Positions 12,130 through 24,394 of a stretch of 64,000 bases of DNA are shown here, piece by piece. This stretch comes from Chlorokybus atmophyticus. Its lineage: Eukaryota > Streptophyta > Chlorokybophyceae > Chlorokybales > Chlorokybaceae. Made by a program: the position numbers and the translations under genes. The stretch spans positions 705,382 through 769,381 of the forward strand of contig RHPI01002262.1 of the NCBI GenBank assembly GCA_009103225.1, in the 5' to 3' direction. The notes under the pieces were generated by a model. It saw only the letters and a list, made by a program, of their open reading frames with translations, had not been told where the DNA came from and did no database searches. How positions within the stretch are numbered: the first letter of the stretch is position 1; each line of letters starts with the position of its first letter.

Positions 12130-13369
12130 AGGCAGTCAGCTGCGCCCTTCACCCAACCGCACCGCCCGTCCGCCCGCCCGCCCGCCCGCATACGCCCCGC
12201 CCGCATAGCAGCCAACCTTTGCCGGCTCTGGCGGGGCGGGGCGGGAAACTACAAGGTGTAGCTTATTACAAAAGGCTTGGTTACTAGTAACCTACAATTT
12301 GTATGTCGGACTGGCTGAGCATTGGCACCTAATTGTCTCTCTCAACCAACACGTTACCATGCCGTGGCGGCAGTGCCACGGTGGCACCATTCTCGGTAAG
12401 GCTCTTGCTCTTATCTCAAGCACATTATGTGCTGGCTTGTTGCCTTGAAGCGAACAATCCTTGATGGGCAATGTTTGACAGCCTGCAGCTCTTAAGTTCA
12501 GCTTGAAGGCGGTGCATTCCCAGACTCTACAACATGCAACGCCTGCTGGCTAACCAAGACATGCTAAGTAGACTTGGCATTTATATATGCCTTGCAGCTT
12601 CAGGTAGGCAGTCCCTCATTCTCACTCATTTGAATGGCAACACGGTTGAATGGCTAACGCTAGGTAGTGGCATGGATGTTACGCCTGTTTGCCTACCAAC
12701 CCTTGCAACCTACCCAGCGACTGGTAAAGTGTGCGTGTAATTTGTGTACCAAACTTACAACTAACGCAATGCCATGTGCACAGCTGCAAGAGGGATCCCG
12801 TCGTCGCAAGTAGCACCATGCAAACCAAAGCGCCACTATTGCTAGCCAGCAACCATGGTCTACTTTCTACTTGTGTGCTTAACTAGTTTTCGCTGGTCAA
12901 GTCTGCAGATTTGAGTTTATTGTTGTAGCCAGTCTGCTGCTCAAATTCCGGGCTGCTGGTCTTTGTTACTCTGTTGGCTTGCTGGTCAGCGAGATCCTGG
13001 CTGCTTTAAACCAGCCAGGTCAAGACCATTAGATCTGGTGGTCTGGTCCGCTGCTTTGCCAGTATAATGTTGTTAAGCTCTGATCTATTTGCAACTCTAC
13101 AAAGCGAGCTGGACCCAAAGTCTGGCTAGAGTAATTGTTGAGTCTGCAGTCTAGTGCTGTTCTGTATGGGTCTGCCGATTGCGACTTTATAGAGTAGAGT
13201 AGAAGTTTGAGTGGTTGTTGTTGTTATGCTTGTTGTTGAGCTGCCCGCTTTTTTAATAGACTTGTAACTAGTAAAATGTGCTTGTTCATTATGCTGGTAT
13301 CTCACTGTTCACAATGGAATCATTCACAATCAATAACACGAGCATGTTTAGTTATTGCCAATGCTGGCT
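12130..13369. other. Intergenic, GC-rich tract then T/G-rich low complexity
   Basis: 12160-12250 holds CGCC-tandem sequence followed by GGCGGGGCGGGGCGGG. From 12870 to 13250 the sequence is full of CTGGT, TTGTTG and TCTGC words without an open frame. I see no gene. Confidence 0.5.
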
Positions 13370-13690
13370 CATGTCAACATCATATTTCATTAGCGCCAGT
13401 GCCAGCACTGGCACACGACCTGCTGTGCCAATGCTGGCACGGGTCTATGCATTTTTTTTTCTTGTTGTTTATTAGGGGACCACTGCTGGCGCAATTCAGC
13501 TGTGCCAGCATTGAGCGTAAATGCTGCTTGCCAGTTCTGGCACGCAACCGCTTGTGCCAGCGACTAATATGAATTAGCGACGGATGCTGGCACAAGCGGT
13601 TTTGTGCCAGTTTTAGATGGTTTTGGGTTTAGACCCGAAAAGCTTTGTGCCAGTACTGGCACAAACGGTTTGTGCCAGTACTGGCACGGG
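13370..13690. repeat. Cluster of TGCCAG/CTGGCA palindromic repeats
   Basis: At least eight half-sites TGCCAG or CTGGCA occur in about 320 bp, several paired as TGCCAGTnCTGGCA: exact copies of tgccagtactggca at 13648-13661 and 13673-13686, with variants around 13395-13440 and 13525-13560. Spacers between pairs (CACAAACGGTT, CGCAACCGCTTG) are also shared. The same core occurs in the long hairpin at 21065-21184. Confidence 0.8.
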
Positions 13691-14216
13691 CTGCAGGCGC
13701 CATGTGAGTTAACATATATACATGAGCAGCACAAAATGCAACGTGATTGGCATACCATGGCATGCAAGGCTCGTGTGTGATAGAATGATGTTTTGAGGTG
13801 TTAGGGACACTGGCTTGCCAAGGACACTAGCTTACAAGTCGCAACATTCAAGGCTCGTGTGTAATAGAATGATGTTTTAAGGTGTCAAACTAGCGGTGCG
13901 GGTGATTGGGCGGGATTGGGCCGGCCGGGAGGACGGCATTAGGGCACAAAGACACATCACGCGCACTGAGGGCCATCACACACAGCACCCGAGACTACAT
14001 GCCTGCCGCGCGCATACCGAGCAGCCCGTCTGCCTCTCATTGGCTATGCGACGTGTATCAGCTATCGGCCATTCGATTTCCGTTAAACAAATCTCAACCT
14101 TCCAAAGCACATCCCCATATCGTGCAATTGCATAAAGTATATGCGAATGAATAAAAGAATCCATTCATTTTTAGCACAACATGCACGGTGCACATATGCG
14201 TCATGTGTGCGTTGTA

Positions 14217-14681
14217 CAGTCCACCCCCGCTAAAAGGCTTTGCTCCACAAGAATAACCCCGCTTGTAGCATACGTTTTTAGATCACCAACGATGCTAAAG
14301 GCAAATTTAGTGCCTAAGAGAATATGACTAACCGCGAAGAGCATACGATTTTTCATGACATTTTTGCAAATGTAAGTGTGCATATTCTTATCATTGAGGG
14401 GATATCGCGTGACGGGTTTGTCATCAGGCGTAATGAGTGTGGTGGACAAGGCGTGATGGGTATAGTGCAACGCGTAACCAGCGTAATGAGCGTGATGGCA
14501 TAATACACGTGACGTAATGCGCGTGATGTAATGGGCGTGATGGGCGTATTAAACTGCTTGATAGCATACGGTTGCTCTTAATGTTTAAGAGCATATTTTG
14601 CTATTTATCGCCAAGAGCATAACCCGGCTAGGAGCAAACTATCTTTGAAAACACACAGTGTGCTCTTTAGGGGGTAGACTG
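14217..14681. mobile_element. 465-bp miniature inverted-repeat element A
   Basis: Begins CAGTCCACCCCCGCTAA and ends with the inverted form GGGGGTAGACTG; both ends are flanked by TA (14215-14216 and 14682-14683), as for mariner/pogo-type elements. The interior carries GCGTRATG-like tandem words (14424-14545) and GAGCATA repeats. It is homologous, in opposite orientation, to the element at 39272-39736. No coding capacity is seen. Confidence 0.82.
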
Positions 14682-14731
14682 TACAGTAAATGTTTTAATG
14701 TAATTTGGTACAATTATGTACCTTAACTGTA

Positions 14732-15199
14732 CAGTCTACCCCCGCTATAAAAATCACGTGTATCCTTCAGCTTTCACTCCATCAACGGGGTTATTCTATT
14801 GGCGTTTACAATAATATATATACTTTTTTACTCTTTACAACATACATATTTTACTAACAGGGGCATTGCGAAATAACCGTAAGCTACGTTATTATATTTT
14901 AACGTGGCATAACTTAAATTAATAATAGTCAACAATAAATCGATTATTAACGGAATTATATATGAGTCTTGTAATATGTTTATGCTTATAATATTAAAAT
15001 AAACATGCCATTCACGAGGTATTCTTGCGTAACAAGACTGAGCTCACTCAAAATTTTAACCCTCCGTTGTCATCTTATTGCGTACAAAACTATTCCACTA
15101 ACCAATGAAGTTTGCCTGTAAAACCATTGGTCTTTTGTAATTCTATGATCTCAACGGGGTTATTCTCATAAACCAAAATCGTTAAACGGGGGTAGACTC
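14732..15199. mobile_element. Miniature inverted-repeat element B
   Basis: Starts TACAGTCTACCCCCGCTATA and ends CGGGGGTAGACT, so it has the same terminal inverted repeats as element A, with an AT-rich interior unlike A. The left flank is TA; the right end has a base change before its TA. Immediately after it (15200-15350) begins a fragment of an A-type element (AGAGCATACTGTTATCC...), so the elements are adjacent or nested. Confidence 0.72.
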
Positions 15200-15465
15200 T
15201 ATAGTGTACCCTTTTGTAAGAGCATACTGTTATCCTCAAAAATCGTATGCTCTTGGCAGGGTTATGCTCTTGGCGATTAAGAGCATAATATGCTCTTGAA
15301 CGTTAAGAGCATATATATGCTGTAAGCGCAGATTTATTACGCCCATCACGCCTATTGGTCGGGTTGGCCGGCCTGTTGGCATTCAACCTACATCACACAT
15401 CCCGCGCTAGGGCCATCACACGGCACCCGCGACTGCCGGGCTGCGCGGTGCGGCCCGCCTGCCCA

Positions 15466-16387
15466 CGATTGTGCGGAAACAACATGGGAAACAGAGCAGA
15501 CTCAACAGTTAAACCAGGAATATTGTACACACCACCTGTATCCATGTGTATCAAAAGAGGAACACAAGGCTCACGCAGCGACATATGTCCAACGCGCAAC
15601 ATGGTGTCCACTGTGACTTCAACTGTGCTGCGCGAAGGAAATGGCAACAAAGTGGTTAAAACGTATGTGTATGCTGATTCACAAGCAATGTTCAAAGGAT
15701 TACGATCCTGTGCACGAGACACAATGCTACGAATAGTAGATGAACCGACAGTGGGGATGCCGTCAGAACCAAATGGTTGTTCTGCCAAGGTCTGATATTT
15801 CTGAACCAGAGTGTTGGACAATAATAGCTCGCTCAACAACTCCAGCAACAAGATGGCATGTTGGTTCTGATGTGTAAACTCATCCCAAGTGATAAACGGA
15901 CCGTTAATCATATTCAACTGCTGAATTTGGCCCGAAGTGAAACTGTATGAGTTATATAAGTCGCAAAGCGCCATGGACGTGTTAACAAGGGACAACATCT
16001 GCACTACCATTGGATGTATCTCCAACAACTTGCGAATGTACACTGCGCTGTGTAATACAATGTAACTAGAACGCTCCGACCCGTGACTACATCGATGGCA
16101 TTGGTAGTAATCACTATCACACTTGGTATAATCGGACATAAAAACATTAGCCAAATCATATGGTGCAACGGTGGATACTGATCGTCGATACATTGGACGA
16201 TAAGTAGCAGCAGCAGNAGACGATAAGTAGCAGCAGCAGAGTAAAACTGTACATGCCCGCACAAAGAACAACATTGCATTCGCGTGACAAACTTACGTTG
16301 TGCATCTTGCCAACAGGAAAGCAAATCATCGCAGTCGTCCCACAATTCGCAATGCTGAGACAAATCGCAATGTTGCTCATAAGTCAT
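15466..16387 (-). pseudogene. Truncated Helitron Rep ORF (copy 1)
   Basis: N-terminal part of a Helitron replication initiator, starting at ATG 16387. It contains a zinc-finger-like region (CCSLCGH, then CHRCSHG), a stretch ending in TVESALFPMLFPHNRG, and then breaks at about 15466 into unrelated transposon sequence. It is about 90 percent identical by eye to 36870-37796 in copy 2. A duplicated AGCAGCAG tract containing an unknown base (16217) shifts the frame after the first zinc finger. The HUH domain proper and the helicase are absent, so it cannot be autonomous. Confidence 0.8.
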
Positions 16388-16540
16388 AGCGGATGACGAA
16401 ACAACACACCAGGAACATATCAACCGCCCTGGCATTTGTCGCCATCCAAAAGAACCATCTCGGCACAGTCCAGCAATGAGGGCGTGCAAAGGTGCAAAAC
16501 CACATGCACAATATCTCCGATGTGTAGTAAAATTCTGCGA

Positions 16541-16620
16541 TATGATTACATATGCGGCGATATGGTGCAACATGGTGCCATATGATTACATATGCGGCGA
16601 TATGGCGCAACATGGTGCCA
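16541..16620. repeat. Two 40-bp tandem repeats in Helitron 5' leader
   Basis: Units 16541-16580 and 16581-16620 differ at one base; each contains TATGCGGCGATATGG followed by GCAACATGGTGCCA. They sit between the Rep start codon and the 5' terminus. Related but diverged words occur at 37940-38000, 33425-33680 and 31040-31165. Confidence 0.88.
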
Positions 16621-17153
16621 TGTGATTAGCAAACGCTGTTAAGTGTTTCAAAACTTTATAATCAACGTAACGTTCACGCCACGGTACGTGCTGCGATTTT
16701 TAGTAAATAATGCCGAGGTTACGACCAGCAAAATAATGCTAACCTGAATTACCTTAACGTTAAGATTCAAGTAAACGAAAAATCGCATCGTTAGGCCACC
16801 ATTTGGTCACGCATGAGATTGATCAAATGGGATCGCAACGGTGACAACAGCCAGTTGCTCAACAAGGCAGCAAAATGGCCAATCATTGCAAAGATGCGTA
16901 AAAGATGCTGAAAAATATCTCAGCGGCAACCACTTACCAACGGCGACCCAAAATTGCTAGGGATTTGGTGCAATTGCGGCACAGTTACTGGTTAAAACGG
17001 CCGCGTTTTTGGCGGTACGAGGTCGGGGCATGCCCCATACCCCAAAGACATGCCGCCACTACTCACCCTCGTTCTAACTAATCCACTCTACCCTTTAACG
17101 CTAATTGATTACACGCTATAGTTACTGCGTCATCAAACATGGTCAACAGCCGA

Positions 17154-18647
17154 AACATTGGCCTGGCAGGGACACTGGCCTAGAAGTCACAACAATGAAG
17201 CTCAGCTAGTAGTATCAATTGCGCATGATGCACACAACAACGACATGCAATGTATTGTTCAAGATAATAGTAAAATGATTAAACTGGTATACTCCGATTA
17301 TCATAAAGTAACATAATATAAATAAAAACAATATCATAATGATAGTAAAATAATTAATGAACAATGCAATAATAAAGAATTATAAAGCATAACAGTGCAA
17401 AATAACACAATCTTGTTATAAAGAGTATTGGTAATAGTTAACAACAATAGCATAAACATAAAAATAAATTCATTTACTCATAAACTTAAAATTATTATAT
17501 TAAAAAATATATAAATAAGCCTTGTACATTTTACATACATATAACATGAATAATATATTTATTACGCTCAAATTAATAAAAGCAACAAAAAATAAACATT
17601 GATAGTTCAAAAATCATCATAATAAGAGTAACAATAATATAGTTAACATTAATTAATCTCAACCCTAGTACAGGGGCCTTTCACTCGGACTTTCTTTTTA
17701 GTGCGTTTTGCTCAGCAGAAATTCTCCTCGTGGACAGCCTTGCAAAGCATCATGCACCATAGTGCATGCATGTACATGTACGCTTAAACCACATTATTGT
17801 TCGTACGTGGCATTGTTCATGACTTGGCATTGTTCGTACTTGCTTGGCATTGTTCATACTGGACAGTGCGACGCGCCCAATCAAAGCTAGCGCTAGGGTT
17901 TTGGCGCCAAAACACACTGCTTGCTGGTGTATGCTGCTGCCGTTGGCGTCGGCGGCGGCGGCGATCTCTCTCACTGTGTTGTGGCTGTTGGGGCTCATCT
18001 TGTGATGCTTAGTGTAAGTCTGCTGCTAGGTTTTCTTGATTACAGTGATACAGAGCAACTTTAGAAATTGTGAATAAAAAGGCATTGTTACCGACTTGTT
18101 TGGCGCCCCGGTGAGTGAAGGAGAGAGTTGGCATGAGCCGGTCAGTGTGTTGTGCTCAAAATTGGCACAAGCATACTTGATTGGTCAGAGAAACCAACTT
18201 TGCACATTAGGCAATGGTTGAGGTTTTTCATGCTAGTCCGCTGTTCCCAGACGTTTTGGCTTTTGGTTTAACGACAAGGGCTGATTGCGTGCGGATATGT
18301 GTTCAGTGTACACATTGCATCCCTGAAGAGGTCCTGTTGGCTGCATGCTCTACATACTACTCCTGTGCGTGCGCGCTTGCGCGAATTAGTTACAGCTGAA
18401 TGCACAAGCTGCATACCCATGCGCGCGCATGCATGCCTGCGTGCTTGTGCGGTGTTTTGGTTTTCTCTGTGTGAACCGTACATGTGAAAGGCTCCTGCAG
18501 CTCTTACAGCGTAATACAGGTTCGTACAGGCATGAAGACAACACAGTGTCCACTGCTGCCTCACAACTCTACCCTATGCGCATGTGCAGGATGTCTTTTT
18601 CAAGGCAATCACCACAACGACACCTCTCCTAAAGGCACAACATCACA
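17154..18647. other. Intergenic with AT-rich block, upstream of gamma-tubulin
   Basis: 17270-17660 is strongly AT-rich (runs of AATAATA and ATAAAA) with no open frame. 17700-18647 returns to normal composition and must hold the gamma-tubulin promoter and 5' UTR. A CA/TG-rich tract with GCGCGCATGCATGC is at 18360-18450. No coding exon is supported. Confidence 0.5.
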
Positions 18648-20579
18648 ATGCCTCGGGAGATCATCACGCTGCAAGTGGGGCAGTGCGGCAATCAAATCGG
18701 CACAGAGTTCTGGAAGCAACTGTGTCTTGAGCACGGCATATCCAAAGAGGGTATCCTAGAGGATTTTGCCACTGCGGGCGGGGGCGGCGACAGGAAGGAC
18801 GTGTTTTTTTACCAGGCAGACGATGAGCATTACATCCCAAGAGCCCTGCTGCTGGACCTGGAGCCGAGGGTTATAAGCTCCATACAAAATGGCGAGTATC
18901 GCAACCTCTACAACCACGAGAACATATTCGTTGCCGAGCATGGCGGCGGGGCGGGCAACAACTGGGCTTCGGGCTACCATCAGGGTGAGACTGTGCAGGA
19001 GGACATCATGGACATGATTGACCGCGAGGCTGATGGCAGCGATTCCCTTGAGGGTTTTGTGCTGTGCCACTCCATTGCGGGCGGCACCGGCTCGGGAATG
19101 GGCTCGTACATTCTGGAGTCCTTGAATGATCGCTACGCGAAGAAGCTCGTGCAGACTTACTCGGTGTTCCCCAACCAAAACGAGACCTCTGATGTGGTTG
19201 TTCAGCCTTACAACTCGCTCCTGACTTTGAAGAGGCTCGCGCTCAACTGCGACGCGACCGTTGTGCTTGACAACACCGCTCTGAACCGGATTGCTGTCGA
19301 CAGGCTGCACATTCAGAACCCAACATTTGCGCAGACCAACTCGCTTGTGTCCACGGTCATGGCTGCCTCCACCACCACCCTGCGCTATCCTGGCTACATG
19401 AACAACGATCTCGTGGGACTCGTGGCCTCTCTCATCCCCACACCCCGCTGCCATTTCCTCATGACCGGCTACACGCCGCTGACTGTTGAGCGACAGGTCG
19501 GCACATGAGTTGTTGTTGGGTATCACTTGAGTTCTTGCAAGCATGTGGCATTGTACTCAAACCACTCTTTCACAATCATGCAGGGGGCGTCTGTGAGGAA
19601 AACAACGGTGCTGGATGTGATGAGGCGGTTGCTGCAGAGCAAGAACACAATGGTTTCTACGCAGGCAAAGAGCAAAGAGGCTAGCAAGGCGCGCTACATC
19701 TCCATCCTTAACATCATTCAAGGAGAAGTCGACCCCACTCAGGTTTGGGTCGTGGACGGTTGCCGGCTCACACGGTTGGGTCTTGGTCTACTATGTTATC
19801 TGCTCACCGTCTGTGGACACAAGGAGGTGTATCACGTTACTCTCGCCTCACAACAGTATCTGTGCGCAGGTGCACAAGAGCTTGCAGCGCATACGCGAGC
19901 GCAAGTTGGCGAGTTTCATTGACTGGGGACCAGCAAGCATCCAGGTGGCGCTTTCGCGCAAGTCCCCGTATGTGCAGTCCTCGCACAGGGTAATCTTCAC
20001 ATGCAGGTTCTGCTAGTTTTAAGTAGGTTTAAGTTCTGTGGTCGCTTGAAATACAGCTGCTGACAGGTGAGCGGCTTGATGCTTGCAAACCATACCAGCA
20101 TACGACACCTCTTCACACGGTGTCTTGCGCAATACGACAAGCTGCGACGGAAAAAGGCCTTCCTTGACAACTACCAGAAACACCCCATCTTTGAAGTAGG
20201 CTGTGATTGTCCGTGTGCTTGTGCGTGTGTACATCACCAAGATCACGTTGTACCCTGCTCTAGACTAACCGTTTTGAATGTGATGCGTATTCTGATTTCA
20301 TTTCACTCTGCAGCATGACTTGAACGAGTTTGACGAGTCGAGAGAGATACTAGAGAGTCTGGCAGAGGAGTACAAGGCGTGCGAGTCTCCTGATTACATC
20401 AAGTGGGGCATGGAAGTAAGTGCTTTGACATGTATCTGTACTTTACAATGCCTCGCTGCTTGACTATCAGGCCAGGCAAGCGGCTGTTCACTGACTAACC
20501 ACCATCACAGGACCGAAGCCGGCAGGCCAGCGACTCCGGCAACGCAGCTGGTTCTGTCAATGACCCCCGCATGCCATGA
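18648..20579 (+). CDS. TUBG1: Gamma-tubulin
   Basis: GTPase of the gamma-tubulin ring complex that nucleates microtubules at basal bodies and spindle poles. Exons 18648-19496, 19584-19742, 19870-19989, 20067-20195, 20314-20415 and 20511-20579; 475 aa, all in phase. It begins [18 protein letters not shown]. The GTP-binding loop [10 protein letters not shown] is at about 140-149, [10 protein letters not shown] and [16 protein letters not shown] follow, with late blocks [19 protein letters not shown] and NHTSIRHLF, all specific to gamma rather than alpha or beta tubulin. Compared with animals it has a small insertion [19 protein letters not shown] typical of the family and a short C-terminal tail ending DPRMP. 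The first exon is unusually long for this window. Nothing looks broken. Confidence 0.98.
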
Positions 20580-20796
20580 CCGATGTATAAACAACCTTAT
20601 AGTCTACCTCATTATAGCAGCCTGTTGCTGCATTGTCGAAACTGCTCAACGGTTCAGCTGTGCGGCCAGTGTGGGCAGTAGTGGCTGAGCGTGCCCACAC
20701 ACTCGCGCTGCCACTGCTGCAAGTCTTCAACTTGCTGCTCATATGCATGTGTCTGTCTATGTGAGAAAGTAGCGGTTGCAGTGCAGCGCCTGCAAC

Positions 20797-21954
20797 ATGG
20801 CGCTTGTGTACAAAGATTGCAATGCGGTGATGTGCCAAGGCTTGGTGTCTGCACACATACCACAGCAAGCTTACGAGGATTACCTATCACCGCGTGTGGA
20901 CAGACGCAATGCCAGCTCGTACTCGAGGTATGGACGCCACACAGGCTAGTCCTGTACCTGCGCATGTGTCAGAACAATACAGCATGTCCATGTGAATTGT
21001 TGTCCGCCATTCGTGTGCCCAGCAAGTGGTCCACCAATCATAGGTGGCGTTGCACCCATGCAATGTATGTTCAGCATTCATTGAAACTTGTCTGGCACTG
21101 GCACTTGACTGCATGTCAGTTGTCTGGCACTGGCATGCAGTCAAGTGCCAGTGCCAGACAAGTTTCAATGCATGCTGAGCATACCCCTTATATCCATTCC
21201 CGCATTGCATACTTTGTACACCTCTACCACACGTGGGCAACCACCGGGCATAGCTACTTGCTCAGCACATATACTTCCCTACCGACACTATGATAACTAC
21301 CCCACCCTGTGGGCAAGTACGTGCATATATACCACAATTTATACCCTCTATACCCACCCTATGGGCAAGCACGTGCATACATACCACAATCTATACCTTT
21401 TATACCTTCTATACAGAGGCCCTGTTGCATCTATGCTTTGCACAGAAACAGGGCCTCTGTACAAATAGTTATGTGCAAAGTCATGTGAATCGCAAGGCAG
21501 GGCATTGTTATCATCCTGCAGACGGGCTGCCACATCCCCGGCAGATCTGGTAGCCCAGCACTGATGAAATAATTGTTGTAAACTTGTGTATCGCTTTCAA
21601 CCGATTGGCCATACCTAATGACCGAGCATATACTCGTAATATCTCCTGTGCATAATGTTGTGACTGAGGTACAAGCTCATATTGCAAATACTGTGACTGC
21701 CAATAACAATGCATTGCGCTGTGTGCGGCACCCTACTCAGAGGATCAAGTACGAGTTGAACACTATATGGCAGTGGAGTGGAAGCCAGGACGGCGCATAT
21801 GCAGCAGGCCTGGCTTCAAATCAAACCCATTCCTCAAGCGGGACAGCCCAATGTGGGCGTGCACTGCGTTGCGACAAGGAGGCCCAACCTGGTGAATGTG
21901 CAGGCCTCATTGAACTTCAAGGATGCGGAAATGCCTACATATGACCTAGGCTAG
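20797..21954 (+). CDS. Tentative two-exon gene for a 103-aa protein, unknown function
   Basis: Not recognised. Exon 1 (20797-20927) starts MALVYKDCNAVMCQG and ends at a GTATGG donor; exon 2 (21774-21954) joins in phase and reads VEARTAHMQQAWLQIKPIP, then VGVHCVATRRPNLVNV and ASLNFKDAEMPTYDLG, then TAG. Both pieces have protein-like composition unlike the surrounding DNA. No domain, signal peptide or membrane segment is seen. The 846-bp intron holds a 51-bp-arm hairpin, a 53-bp tandem repeat and a second hairpin. Further exons in the intron, or chance openness, are possible. It would be transcribed towards the 5'-nucleotidase gene. Confidence 0.4.
21065..21184. repeat. Long hairpin, 51-bp arms, 18-base loop
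   Basis: Left arm 21065-21115 pairs with 21134-21184 with only two or three mismatches near the base; the inner 37 bp are perfect. The arms contain CTGGCACTGGCA, and a further copy of this word lies in the loop, linking it to the cluster at 13370-13690. Confidence 0.92.
21300..21405. repeat. 53-bp tandem repeat, two copies
   Basis: Copies start at about 21300 and 21353, each beginning CCCACCCTRTGGGCAAG and continuing with ACGTGCATAYATACCACAAT; they differ at a few bases. Confidence 0.85.
21412..21461. repeat. Short hairpin, 15-bp perfect arms
   Basis: tacagaggccctgtt (21412-21426) pairs with aacagggcctctgta (21447-21461) across a 20-base loop, directly after the 53-bp tandem repeat. Confidence 0.88.
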
Positions 21955-24394
21955 CTGTGGCAATTGCTCTTCTGCCTCCATTGCTTGTGTGCTGGCGCCC
22001 TCACGCGACGTGCTGCCGTTGATCAAAGCAGGTGCTCGTCCACCATACTTGAGGCTGCTGAAGTATTGCGTGGAGGTGCTTCACGCGACGTGGATCTACT
22101 TGACCATGCCCTCTGCGCTACTATCAACGACACACATCATTGCTCTCCTTCTATCGCTTTCATACAGCCTGCCAAGGCCAACGTGCACTTGCCAGCAACA
22201 AACACAAAAATCCTTGCTGAGCAAAGAAAACATGTCATCAGCACCAAGAGAGGTATAACATGAAACTGTAAGGCCTCACCTGTGACAGCAACTGCTGCTT
22301 GTGACAGTCGCCTATAGCTATGCTCGCTTCAGCCAGCTGTGCTCGGTAGGTACTTGAGTTTTCTGAGTCAAAATGGGCCAATGCCGGACGCGTCTGCTGC
22401 CTCACACTCACCAATCAGTGCATCCTCTTCACGAACTGCCGACTCAAATTTGCAAACTCTGAAACGCCCTTTGGTGTGAAATTGCTGACTCCCTTCGTGT
22501 CCTCTCTTTACATGTCTCTCTATCATGTATCATCCACCTACCATTGTGCAATTATCAGCCACAGGAAGATACCTAATCTTTGACTTCTACAAGTTCTGTC
22601 CTGCTTTGCACAAGCACCAGCTCGCTACAGGCTTCCTGCTGCATTTTTAACTGTTATTAATTTGACTTGGAGTGGACTTCTATAGCTAGGTATGGGACGA
22701 CAACACCGCGTTGAGTGCCAGCCATGCACATGCACATGCCATTATGTATGCGAAGGAGGCTTGGATGCTTCAGCAGAGGAAGTGCATTATAACATTGCAT
22801 GCTGCAAGCCAACCAGCATGTGTGCCTTGGGCCCAGTTGCCAAGAAGAGTGCACAGTGGGATGCATAGTTCACAATGATGAGAGCTAATGCAACATAAAT
22901 AGCACCTTTGACATTTGTACCCGTGTGATAACATGTTTATGCTTAGATGCAATACCAAGCTGGTGCTAAAGTTCATGCACAAGCCAGGCTTGTTTTATGA
23001 CCTGTGCATGCAACGTTGAACGCAAGCGCAGAATTACCTTGTTGTGGTATGTACAAGACAGCGGATTGCAGACTAGACAGCTTGTGCCTCTGTAGTTTCA
23101 TGCAAGTCTTAATGCAATGATCAATGAAAAGATTGGCATGTAGCAATGTCACGCAGGTGTGCATTGAGCTTGCTTCTGGGTGCTTGTTCGCAGCAATGCG
23201 CGTGCATATACACTGATGGGTCTACTGTATGCGCGAATGACTGCAAACTTCACGCATAGGTATGCATTTCATGGTCACCGACAATAGGAAGCTCACGTTC
23301 GGCAAGTCACATCACCTCAAAAGCCATGCGCTTTATGCTAATTGGAACAGAGCAATTTTAATTGCAGACATTTGTGTTGTGACACACTGTAAACACCATA
23401 CACAGTGGTTGAAGCAAGAATTTAATGGTGTTTAGTTGAATGTTTGGTTAGATGTGCTTGGATACCTGTGGTCGCAATGCTCGTTGGGTGTGCCAGGTTG
23501 TCACAACCTGGCAATATCTGATCACAAATCAAGCCGCCTCGGTGGCGGCTTAATTTGTGATCAGATATTGCTCCGGGCTTTTGGTCAAAATTCTGCAACA
23601 ACTGCATTGCTATTGTACAACAAATCGAATGGCAACGGCGCTGTACACACTGGCAGTGTGGCAGGTAATGGACCGTGTCTGCGTGCAAGCTGACAGGGGT
23701 ATGCGCTGTAGTATTCCGTCGATACATTAGTATGCAACATCGTCACACCAAGCTACGTACTGTCATCCCTGCCATCACTGCACAAGCATACTCACACGCA
23801 TGCCAGCGGGATGCAAGCACGCCTACACAACTACACTGCCGCAGCCGCCAGCACAGCGTCCGCTTCCGCCGTTGGCGCCGCCGTCGTGTAGTATTGGGTA
23901 GGTAGCTAGCTTGTATACATAGCCCGGTGGTTATACCAACGTTGTTCTTTTCCATGTGGCGTGTGGCCTGCTGATACATGTGTTTTGTGTCATGTGAGTC
24001 ACATGCACGTCATGCATAAAATTTACACATCCCAATCAAACCAAAATCTCTGTTTGACTAGCATATATTGCAATATACAACGCAAGGCGCCTGATATTGT
24101 GCCTTGGTGCAATGACACAGAAAGGTGAGCAGCTGTTGTATAGGTTGCAGCGCATAGGCTGACAAAGCATGCATGACTCTGTCATACTGGTAATCACCGC
24201 ACAATAGCTTTATTCCTACCAATCTATAGTAATCAAGTACAAAATCAAAAGGATGGGTTGGTCCACATCGCCTGGTAGGCCAACACTACATCCCGCTAAG
24301 TATACGCTTGGCAGCCCCTAAGTGAGGTGAAAATTGAGCAACCCATCTACAAGATCATCAGCAACCCATCTACACCACAAACTGAAAGGGAAGC
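21955..24394. other. Intergenic, convergent, repeat-bearing
   Basis: No supported exon chain. A frame at 21990-22100 (RDVLPLIKAGARPPYLRLL) looks mildly protein-like, but I find no splice partners. The stretch contains the hairpin group at 23487-23571. Confidence 0.4.
23487..23571. repeat. Two adjacent hairpins
   Basis: tgccaggttg/caacctggca form a small hairpin at about 23490-23512. A larger one overlaps its end: arms 23511-23538 and 23544-23571 (28 bp, one mismatch) around a five-base loop, containing TGATCA and GCCGCC. Confidence 0.9.

Larger units (their letters stand above)
13890..17153 (-). mobile_element. Truncated Helitron (copy 1)
   Basis: Rolling-circle transposon read on the - strand. 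Its 5' end, TCGGCTGTTGACCATG, begins at 17153; the same end occurs at 38512 and, diverged, at 40988, and flanks differ beyond this point. The proposed 3' end is CTAG at 13890, followed by T, shared with the element ending at 38934. Between them lie a 3'-terminal module (13890-14165), miniature elements (14217-15350), a second partial 3' module (15355-15465), a truncated Rep ORF and a 5' leader with 40-bp tandem repeats. The helicase half is missing. The 3' module has a GC-rich stem near 13920, imperfect here and perfect in the 38934 copy. Ends are inferred from copies in this window only. Confidence 0.72.

Noticed and set aside
21990-22260. Frame RDVLPLIKAGARPPYLRLLKY as a gene
   Set aside because: Only one open piece, no flanking exons in phase and no recognised family.
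12010-23571. CRISPR-like arrays among the palindromes
   Set aside because: Repeats are irregular in length and spacing and the genome is eukaryotic; no cas-like genes.
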